Shown here: piece by piece, positions 9,401-16,900 of the stretch
Layout: each line of letters opens with the position of its first letter
Numbering within the stretch: position 1 is the stretch's first letter
Assembly (NCBI GenBank): GCA_029054485.1
Contig: JAIDFD010000248.1
Span: 1 to 21,098, forward strand
Reading direction: 5' to 3'
Source: Clostridia bacterium
GTDB lineage: Bacteria; Bacillota; Clostridia; Christensenellales; Borkfalkiaceae
DNA length: 21,098 nt
Made by a program: the position numbers and the translations under genes
Notes under the pieces: generated by a model
What the model saw: only the letters and a program-made list of their open reading frames with translations
What the model was told of the DNA's origin: nothing
The model's database searches: none

Positions 9401-12400
9401 CATAATTGTTGCAAGGCTTGAGTCGGGAATTTCCATCGCGTCTTTTTGAATGAAGTAAACTTCTTTCAGCGCGGTGCAGTTCAAAAACGCTTTTACGTCT
9501 ATCGAAGTTACGGTCGCGGGGATAATAACCACTTCCATTGTGGTGTTATCCTTGAACGCCTCTTCGCCGATGGTCGTTACGTTTTTATCCGCAGGGATTA
9601 TTACTTCCCTTTCCGTTCCGCTGTACTTTGTAAGTCTGTTGCTTGTAACGGTGAACGGGTCCTGAACGGCAAGGGTTACGCTTGTAGAGCATTTGACGAT
9701 GCCGCCGTCGTAAATTTCCGCGTAAATTGCCGCACTGCCCTTTGAATTGTGAACGGTGACGTTGCCGGCCTGATCGACTTCCGCAATCGCTGAATTGGTC
9801 GTACGCCATACTATATCGTAATTCGAAAGGTCGTAGTACCAAGGTTCTGCAAAGACTTCGAGAGTGAAGGTCGTACCCGCGTTCACCTTTACGGTGCCCG
9901 TTGCTTTGACAAGACTTTCAAGATTGTCCTGAATCATTCCGAAAGACATCGAATTCGGGAAAGTGAGCTTTTTGCCGTTGTCCACTACCGTTACGGCTAT
10001 AGATTTGGGTTTGCTGCCGTCAGTACCGGATACGGTTACGTAAGTGGGTGCGCCGGACAGCGTGGGAGCCACGCCGAAAATTTCGCCGTTGTTTACTTTG
10101 ACGAATCTGTCGTTGAAAGACCAAGTGAAGTTAGAAAGATTTGCAGTTCCTTCAAAAATTAAATCAACTTTGTAGGTTTCGTTTACGCCGATGACTACGT
10201 TTGTGGTTGACACATCAAAATCATTTGGCAATACGCTTTTCACAGATGAATCAAAGTCAATAGAAAGAACTCTATGGTTGAGCGCATAGTCGTCAATCTG
10301 AACATACAGATTGTTGTACAGCTCGGGCTGGGACATCAAATCGGTTATATCTATCGTTACCGTAGTAGTGCCGTTTTTTACTGAGTTGTATACGGGAATT
10401 ATATAGTCGGTTACCAGTCTTAATGCGGTAATTTCCTCAAGGTCGGCGGGGTTGTTATGCTCTCCGACGCAGAGCATTACCGATTGAGCGTAGGTGTTAT
10501 CGTAAATATCCAGATCGAGATATACGCTCTGCCACTCCCTTCCCGAAGTATCCTTGTGGTCAACGTATCTTATACGCGAGTCCGCAAGTATGGGAGCTTC
10601 GTAATCAACGTAGAAGGTCATTGAGAATGTGTTGTCTTCCGACCTTACGCCCTGTTCGTACTGCTCTTTATTGAAGTAGAAGTAGAAATCAAGCGCATAC
10701 TTGCCGTTGTTTACAAGACCGAGTTCATCGGGATCAAATTCCAAAAGCACCTGCGAGGGTGTGGAAGCTCCGCCGCCTGCATACGCCTTGTTGAGACGGT
10801 AAACATTTTCAGTCCTTAAAAGTTCGCCCGTTTCCGCGTCTGATAAATCATAAGTTACTACTGCCGCGTTTCTGAGAAGTCCCGCATACAGTGCGCGGAT
10901 CTGGTAGGTGGTGAGATAGTTTGAGCTGTCATCATCGTCGACGTACCAGTTGTAGCGCGAAAGCACCGCATGTTCCGTATCAGGGTAAATCTGTTCGGCT
11001 GTTTCGTCCTGAGTGTAGACGTAACTGCCCATGGGCACCGAATATCTGTTATTGTAATAGTTTGCATACGCCTGAGTCGCCCAGACGCTTTCTTTAGGTC
11101 TGGTGTCGTCAGTCAGTGTTTTATCCTGCTGGAACTCCGCGATTTCGTAAGCGCTGTAATCAAGCATAGGAGCCGCTTCCCAGTCGCCGTAGAAGCCCAT
11201 ATAGGGAAGATTTAAGTCGCACTGTCCTGCAGTCTGCGATTTGAGGGTAATAAAACCTTCTACAAACATACCGTTGGGGAAGCTTGTCGTTATATAATCT
11301 TTTTCCGCCTGCGAAAGCTTTAAGGTTACGGTGATTCTAGCGTATTCGCCCTGTTTTACCGTAAACTTTTCGTTTGCGCCGAGCGAGCGGGGCTCGCCGT
11401 TGTTTTCGCTAATAGACCATACGGGAGCGATGTCATTGAGTAAATACGCTTTTTCCGCAACAGTCAGTTTATCCGATGAGAGCGTTTCGGTGAAAAGCTG
11501 CGCGCTTGCAATAAAGTCAAGGTCTTTGCTTCCGAAGTTTGAAACGTACAGACTGAATGTGTACTCGCCCACTCCGTCCTCGTCCTCGCCGAGTTCGACT
11601 TTGGGTCTGTTGTCCTCCGCTCCGCCGTTCTTTTCGTCCGTCCAGAGATATGCGCCCGTGCTGAACGCGTTGCTCAAAGTTGCAAGTCCCGAACCCTGTT
11701 TTCTGGGCGAGTATGGTAAGCCGTTAATATCGTAAACGGTGGTTGCGGTACTCATAACTATCTGATTTACGAGCTGGGTAATTTTCAGCGAGTCGCCGCC
11801 GTGGATAGCCGACAGCTCGTTTTTAACGTAACTGCGCAGAAGCGCTACAAAACCCGCGAGGTTGGGCGAAGCCATAGAAGTTCCGCTCAATTCGTCGTAG
11901 CCGCCCGCAACAGTCGAAGTAATTTCGCCGCCGTGCGCGGTTACGTCGGGTTTTAGCTTTAAGTCGGGCGTAGAACCCCACGAAGAATATTCGTTCATGA
12001 AAGGTCCTGCCAGATAGTCCTTGTTTACTTCAACGTAACCGACTGAAATTCTTTTACCGGTTTCGTCATAGCAAAGACTTGTGCCCGCGTCCATTGTTAT
12101 CGATACTGCGGGAATGGGATTATCTATATCGCCGACCGACATTCCTATCGTACCCGCTACGTTATTGTAGACGATTATCGCGTCTGCACCGTTGTTCATC
12201 GCGGTTCTTATTTTTGCTTCGAACGTGGTGGTTCCGCGGCGGACGAGAGCGATTGTCTGGTACTCCGCATCGTTTAATTGAGCCTTTATGCTCGACGTGT
12301 AGTCCGCTTCCTGACCTATGCCGGGGACGACAACATATTTGAAAGTTTTACTGTTTTGATTTCCTAAAAGCTGTTTTGCAAAATCGAATCTGACTGCATT

Positions 12401-13849
12401 TGCATCGCTTGATTCGGTGTAGAAAACAGGAGTTGCGTAATTTGTACCCGGGTTTGCAACCAGGAAGGGTGCCTGCTGTCCGTTTACACTGGCAACGGAT
12501 ACCGCGCCGTCGAAGGTCGAGGGCGAGCCTACCGTGCCCGAGTCGGGGTTGCTGGCAAGGTTTGTACCGAACGCACTGCCGAAGCCCGAACTGTACTCGT
12601 TGCTCGCCGCAACGATAAGGCTTATGCCAGCGTCCTTTACCGACCAGTAAACTTCGTCCAAAAGCTGACCTTCATCATCGCCGGCCATAAAGCCTGAAGA
12701 GAAGCCCGAGGGAGTTCCGAGCGACATATTGATTACGTCGACGCCGAGCTTTACACAGTCGTCGAGCGCAGCAACGAGGTTATGGGTAGTAGCGCCGCCA
12801 AGCTCGTTGCTTTCAAAGTCGTCCGTGAACACTTTGCAGATTACGAGCTGTGCGTTGGGAGCAACGCCCGTAAAGGGTGAGTTTACGAGATTTCCGTCTT
12901 TGTCCTTATAGCTGTCCGCGTGTCCCGCAACGATACCCGCAACGTGGGTGCCGTGCTGTGAATACGAAGGGTAAACTTCCGCGTCGCCGTCCGCATAGTC
13001 GTATGCAAACGGAACTTTATCGCTTACATACACGTCGTCCGCAGTAATATTTTCCGCATTGAAATCTTTTTCATTGAGCCTTGAAGCAACGTAAGATTTG
13101 TTCATTGCTATCTTAGACGCATCGAGAGGATAGCTTGTAAACGCTTCGTGCGTGTAATCAAGACCGGTATCGAGAATAGCTACCGTCATTCCGCTTCCGT
13201 CATAGCCGTAATTTTCGATAATATCGGAAGAGTTGTAAATACCGGTTGCGTAAACGTTGCTGTAATTTGTAGTTGCGTTTGAAACAACGTCCTCTGCCGA
13301 AATAGCTTCCGGATAAGAATATGTTTCGGAGAGATACGCCGATTTGACGAGCGAAAGACTCTTTATCGCGGAGATCTCGGATGCGTCAACCTCTATCGCT
13401 ACGGCGTTTGTTACCGCCGTATACTGATAGCGAACCTTATAGCTTACCCCCATCGAGGACAGCGAATTTAAAAGATTGGTCTGAGCCTCTTTTATCGCTT
13501 TAATCTTTTTACTGCCCGCATATGAATAAAGATAATCTGTCACCGATTCGCCTTCGGGAACGCTGTCCGCCAACGAGTCGGAGTTGAGTCTTACTATAAC
13601 GGTCTGGGTTCCGCTTGCCGTTGCCGAATAACCGGCGTTCTGCAAAACGTCCTTACTAAGATTTTGTAACGCTACGCTGGTCAAATCCACTTTGCCGGTT
13701 ACGTCCGTTGTATTAACCGTATCGAATTGTGCCGCGGCTGAAAGCCGGGAGTCTTTTGTACCCGCCAAAGCGAGAACGTTTCCCGCAACGAATGTTGCCG
13801 CCATTATTCCCGTAAGCCATACGCAAGCCGCACGTCTTAATTTTGTCAT
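6434..13849 (-). CDS. Giant membrane-anchored subtilisin-like (S8) protease with BspA leucine-rich repeats
   Basis: Probable cell-surface serine endopeptidase of the lactocepin/C5a-peptidase type. In order: a signal peptide (1 to about 29); an I9-like propeptide (about 80-180); an S8 catalytic domain with Asp227 (AILDTGLDY), His299 (SQHGTHVAGIVAG), oxyanion Asn417 in an unusual AASNEY context, and Ser658 (LSGTSMASPN); a PA domain inserted between His and Ser (about 460-610); an Fn3-like C5a-peptidase domain (about 750-880); Ig-like group-2 domains (about 1210-1395); BspA-type leucine-rich repeats (about 1398-2126); a helical stretch of unknown type (about 2136-2308); one Ig-like domain (about 2310-2395); a membrane helix (about 2406-2431); and a Lys-rich then acidic cytoplasmic tail. 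There is no LPXTG, so anchoring is by the helix. All triad residues are present, so it should be active. GGAGGT lies 5 bases before the ATG. It is the first gene of the operon with lipoprotein and opp genes, suggesting it supplies peptides. The substrate is unknown. Confidence 0.95.
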   Translation of the reverse strand: MTKLRRAACVWLTGIMAATFVAGNVLALAGTKDSRLSAAAQFDTVNTTDVTGKVDLTSVALQNLSKDVLQNAGYSATASGTQTVIVRLNSDSLADSVPEGESVTDYLYSYAGSKKIKAIKEAQTNLLNSLSSMGVSYKVRYQYTAVTNAVAIEVDASEISAIKSLSLVKSAYLSETYSYPEAISAEDVVSNATTNYSNVYATGIYNSSDIIENYGYDGSGMTVAILDTGLDYTHEAFTSYPLDASKIAMNKSYVASRLNEKDFNAENITADDVYVSDKVPFAYDYADGDAEVYPSYSQHGTHVAGIVAGHADSYKDKDGNLVNSPFTGVAPNAQLVICKVFTDDFESNELGGATTHNLVAALDDCVKLGVDVINMSLGTPSGFSSGFMAGDDEGQLLDEVYWSVKDAGISLIVAASNEYSSGFGSAFGTNLASNPDSGTVGSPSTFDGAVSVASVNGQQAPFLVANPGTNYATPVFYTESSDANAVRFDFAKQLLGNQNSKTFKYVVVPGIGQEADYTSSIKAQLNDAEYQTIALVRRGTTTFEAKIRTAMNNGADAIIVYNNVAGTIGMSVGDIDNPIPAVSITMDAGTSLCYDETGKRISVGYVEVNKDYLAGPFMNEYSSWGSTPDLKLKPDVTAHGGEITSTVAGGYDELSGTSMASPNLAGFVALLRSYVKNELSAIHGGDSLKITQLVNQIVMSTATTVYDINGLPYSPRKQGSGLATLSNAFSTGAYLWTDEKNGGAEDNRPKVELGEDEDGVGEYTFSLYVSNFGSKDLDFIASAQLFTETLSSDKLTVAEKAYLLNDIAPVWSISENNGEPRSLGANEKFTVKQGEYARITVTLKLSQAEKDYITTSFPNGMFVEGFITLKSQTAGQCDLNLPYMGFYGDWEAAPMLDYSAYEIAEFQQDKTLTDDTRPKESVWATQAYANYYNNRYSVPMGSYVYTQDETAEQIYPDTEHAVLSRYNWYVDDDDSSNYLTTYQIRALYAGLLRNAAVVTYDLSDAETGELLRTENVYRLNKAYAGGGASTPSQVLLEFDPDELGLVNNGKYALDFYFYFNKEQYEQGVRSEDNTFSMTFYVDYEAPILADSRIRYVDHKDTSGREWQSVYLDLDIYDNTYAQSVMLCVGEHNNPADLEEITALRLVTDYIIPVYNSVKNGTTTVTIDITDLMSQPELYNNLYVQIDDYALNHRVLSIDFDSSVKSVLPNDFDVSTTNVVIGVNETYKVDLIFEGTANLSNFTWSFNDRFVKVNNGEIFGVAPTLSGAPTYVTVSGTDGSKPKSIAVTVVDNGKKLTFPNSMSFGMIQDNLESLVKATGTVKVNAGTTFTLEVFAEPWYYDLSNYDIVWRTTNSAIAEVDQAGNVTVHNSKGSAAIYAEIYDGGIVKCSTSVTLAVQDPFTVTSNRLTKYSGTEREVIIPADKNVTTIGEEAFKDNTTMEVVIIPATVTSIDVKAFLNCTALKEVYFIQKDAMEIPDSSLATIMRFAFSGCTALEKVDLSNCKTITVDRSAFEGCTSLEEVVKMENIGTMNSRAFFGCTSLESIDLTGMHVAGTQVFAGCTSLSEVKTGYFTAIGERMFEGCTSLETVTINAKNVATSAFEGCIRLTTVNFGVAENGEIVSETYIIGSYAFNKCTNLTIVNYNGNEVTEIGDMAFAGCVNLTTFPVPAGLNRFGDRVFDGVAVTYTAADGSGYTVSDGAVYNGTTLLVAPKSVSSSFALKSGTTAIAPYAFSGSTFASGTVNLSGITSIGEGAFANSNLSALTIPVTVTGISAYAFAGTNISAVNINKEITSIGTGAFMNCANLGTVTFEDGSALVSIGDAAFFGCRSLTTVTLPDGVKTMGNSVFQNCIGLTTAKMPSVTGLGMYTFAGCENLEEVTFGENATTVGEYTFAGCENLVKVVLGNETEAIGEGAFMGCTALEEFDLKNVTVIGEGAFYGCTALKDVDLSKAVYIGDLAFYGCSGLTELTLTSVKTVGEGAFYLVGFESLSIPAVESIGNFTFYGGLEKTVTLPTTVKTVGYGAFANSANLTGFTLTGNGATKFFVEDGVLYRIIDTVSGNEDSFELTAYPSAKIADLDEDGTKTYSIIEGTVTVKAFAMADLADGAVEKVIIPYSVKTIGDAAFYESGINNYQFEAINAPVLLSEFYYVGEFNGNDFSEYSHYALFARNFGIESWYYVSSIINPEFLPASPMKISYPSNGSGYDNYLYHNYFGTRVSLGELMDDNTRKLINIVTNFPTLAEIASWNTLEVNEQNKTTVSDFAALVISAHELYNILASDYQKELFGAENEQMLFDVESALKSVKAHFGIVVKATSLSVANSSTHRSEYVEGEKFSLKGLVITVNYEDYSTELADMSKIILDPTYDNELTALNRYVYVIGTGDYAGLRLMIPISVSEGTIGGNGTGSSNGLVIGLAVGGSILGLLLIAAAVILVLKFKFNIDVIGKIFKKSAKAEVVTDNGISDLENKNSESKEE
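7472..9658 (-). repeat. Array of about 27 BspA-type leucine-rich repeats (LRR_5) inside the S8 protease gene
   Basis: About 27 units of roughly 23-30 residues carry the hallmark GxxAFxGCxxLxxVxLP, for example GEGAFMGCTALEEFDL and GDAAFFGCRSLTTVTLP. Most keep the Gly-Cys pair. Two breaks with the usual BspA spacer pattern (DGAVYNGTTLLVAPKS near residue 1696 and EDGVLYR near 2044) divide the array. At DNA level a 27-base stretch is identical at 8163-8189 and 8232-8258, exactly 69 bases apart, which equals one 23-residue unit and points to recent unit duplication. In other bacteria such repeats bind host or polymer ligands; the ligand here is unknown. Confidence 0.9.
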
Positions 13850-13907
13850 GTATACCTCCGAAATTCTCTTATCTTGATAATCTTAATTTCCTGTTATTTA
13901 ACACGGC

Positions 13908-13933
13908 AAAAAGGGCAAAGCTGCCCTTTCGCC
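13908..13933 (-). terminator. Terminator-like hairpin after the GLUG lipoprotein gene
   Basis: In the minus-strand RNA, AAAGGGCA and TGCCCTTT pair around a GCTT loop, with five T in a row at the 3' edge (13912-13908); three of them can pair with the A run of the stem. An outer GGC/GCC pair is also possible. It sits in the 91-base gap between the GLUG lipoprotein and the S8 protease gene. It would reduce, but may not stop, read-through into the protease operon. Confidence 0.5.
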
Positions 13934-13940
13934 TTTATTT

Positions 13941-16900
13941 TCAGTTAGCCTCTTCCTTGTCGTCTTCGGTCTTAACGGAAAGCGTGTAGTTAATATCGTT
14001 GAAATCGATGCTGTAATCCAGCACATAGGTTTCCGTATTGCCGTCCACTGTAATAATCAGGGTGTACTGTCCGAGCGTATCATCTATATCATCGATTGAG
14101 TAGGTGAAAGTTTTATTGTCTGAAGTTACGCCCTTGCCGTTGCCGTTGAACGAGAACACTACGTTGTCCTCATCGGTAGCGTTTATGCGGTACAGGTCGT
14201 CGGGCAAAACTTTCACATAGTTGACGCCGTCCTTAACGTACTCGCCCTCTTCATCCGCATAGAAGATATAGTACAGTCCCGTGTAATCCGAATGCATAAG
14301 AACCTGACCCAGTTCGTCTATTACATAAGTGAAGGTCTCTACCAATTCTTCGTCTTTGACGTACATTGCCGCACCGTCCGTGAATACACTGTTGGCGAAG
14401 CCGTCGAGGGTCAATGTTCCGCCATTGTACTCGTAGTCGCCCTTGTAGCTGTCAAAGTCTACGTTGGTGCAAACGCTGTACTCGCCGAACGTGTTGTTTA
14501 CCGTTGAAACCGCAAGCTCGGTTATGTCGCCGCCGTCGAGCAGATTGATATAATAGGTCATACCGCCGGCGGGTTCGATAAAGGTAACGTAGTTGCCGTC
14601 GGGGTGATAGGTGAACGTGCAAGCTTCGCCGAAAGAGGTTCCCGTTGCCGTGTAGGTTGCGTTGAATTTGCCGATTTCAAGCTGTCCGCCGAAAGTGCCC
14701 GCAACGTACCAGACGCCGGTAAAGCCGTTGTAAACGTAAAGGGTGGTTGAACCGTACTTAAAGTCATTGCCTGATCTGGTTATCGTACTTGAGTTGTATG
14801 AAGGCGTTGAGATTACGTTACCGTCTTTATCGGTTATCGTCATAACGCCTGCGCCGCTTATATTGCCCTTGCCGTTGAAACTGTAAACGTTGCCGTTGTC
14901 ATCAACGAGTTTCACCGTATACCACTCGTCACGCTGTTGAAGAGTTCCCGCATTATCGATTTTGATAGTGCCCGAGTTTTCATCGTAGCTTATAGTATAG
15001 GTATTTCCGCCGTAGCTGAACTCGCCCGAAAGGGTGTTGTTTATAATCGTGTAAGTGCCTCTTTCAGTGCCGTCCGCGGTAGTTACGGTAACTACGCCGC
15101 TCGCGCCGAGGAAGTTCGCACTGCCTGCAACGTTGTAGTTGCCGAGACCGTTGAAGATTACGTCGAGGTCGCCGCTGATCCAGTCGCCCCTGAACTCATC
15201 GTACAGGTAGAACGTCTTAATTTCCATTTCGCCCGAACTTAACTGATATACGCCGCCGAACAGTGTACGGCTGTCCTCAAGATAAGTAAGCGCCGCGATT
15301 AACACGTCCTCATTGTACATAAAGATTACAGGCACATCGGTGTAAAAAGTTGTATAGATTGTCTCGCCGTTTTCATCCTCACCGGTTGCAAGCGTAAGGT
15401 CGCGTATTCTGACATCGTATTCAAGGTCATAACTACCGTAGTTTGCGCCGTAGTTTATAGTCGCACTGCCGTAACCGTCGACCGTTACGCCGTTGAAGGT
15501 AATTTCAATACTGAACGTATTTGCAAGGTCGGTCCAGACGCCCGTATAGCTGTACTGCTTGTAGTAGTAAACCGAGCCGTTCGTTACAAGGTATCCGTTG
15601 CTGTTCAAAGTGAACGTAGTTCCGTTTCCGAGATTTACGGTGTTACCCGATACGGTGTAAGAGCCGCTATGTGTTTCTACTGTATCTTTGTTGCCGTCTT
15701 GGTCATAGCCGTAGTATTCGTATACCCAGCCGCCCTTGCCGTTGAAAGTGTATTCTTTGTGCGCGCTTGAGGCAAGTTCCCATGTGCCCTCGAATTTATC
15801 GAACGCTCTAAGGCTTGCTCCGTTCATTGAAGTAACCGCACCGCCGCTTATAACGCCGCTTAAACCGAGTGAAGTTTCAAGGCTGTTGCCGTTTACCGTA
15901 TAGGTAAAATTCTGTTTGTTTGCGCCGTTGGTATAAACGCCAGTGCCGTCCGTGTTAAACTGATATTCAACGCTGCCGTCCGCGGAGTAATACTTGCCGT
16001 AGCCGAAGTTTTCAATCTTCTTCGTTGCGAGTACGGGCGAGCTTGTAGTAGAATCTTTGAGATAGTACTGATTATCCCAGATTGTCATAACGCCGTCTTC
16101 AACGGTCGCCTTGAAAGACTCGTATGAGTTCGAATGTCCGTTGCCTATCGCAATAAAGGTATCGCGCAGAGTTATGGTTTCGCCGTCATAGTAGTAGTAA
16201 GAAACGCTCGAAAGTGCGCCGTCGCGGTAGATAAGCTCGCCGTTTTCGGTGAGTTCTATATACTTACCGTTACCGTCCGAATTCAGATAGTACACGCCAG
16301 CAACTTCGCTATAATCGGCAAACGCCGCGTAAAGAGTGATACCGTGCATGGGAATGTAGCTGTTGGGAACTTTAAGCGTCAGCTCTTCGTCAAAGTAGTA
16401 GCCGAAGGAACGCTCGCCGCCATCGGCGGTCATAAATTCATCGATTACCTCTCCGAGATACCAGCTTACCATAGGATAATACTCGTCTACGATTTGATAT
16501 TCTACGGTATTTTTGCCGTCTACCTCGCCGTTTTTAAGGCTTATTATTAATGTGAAAGAGTTGCTTGCCTCTTCACCGTTTACGGTAGGATAACCGCCGT
16601 TGGTGAAAATCCAGTCGGCAGTTGACCAGCCGAGCGTATTTTGAATATAGTCGTTATCCACGTTGTCGGCGCAGTTATAGATAAGTCCGCTCTCCGAGTG
16701 AATATACTCGCCGCCGTTGGCGCCGCCGATTCCTATGTTACCGGCAATATCGCCCGCCTTGTTGTAAGCCACGCCCGCGGAGGCAGTAGCGGTTACATCG
16801 CCCGTGAAGAAGCTGTTTGCGATGATCGCGTCCGTTCCGAGGTCGCCGACGATACCGCCCGAGCTAGCGTATCTGTTATTGCCGTATCCGGCATTGCTAA

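Noticed and set aside
7472..9658. Regular repeats considered as a CRISPR array
   Set aside because: The repeats are in frame, degenerate and encode LRR units; no constant direct repeats with unique spacers.
13850..13907. Possible promoter of the protease operon (TTGCCG, 18 bp, TAAGAT on the minus strand)
   Set aside because: Both boxes match only 4 of 6 and the -35 lies in the terminator-like hairpin; too weak to call. The operon may depend on read-through or an atypical promoter.
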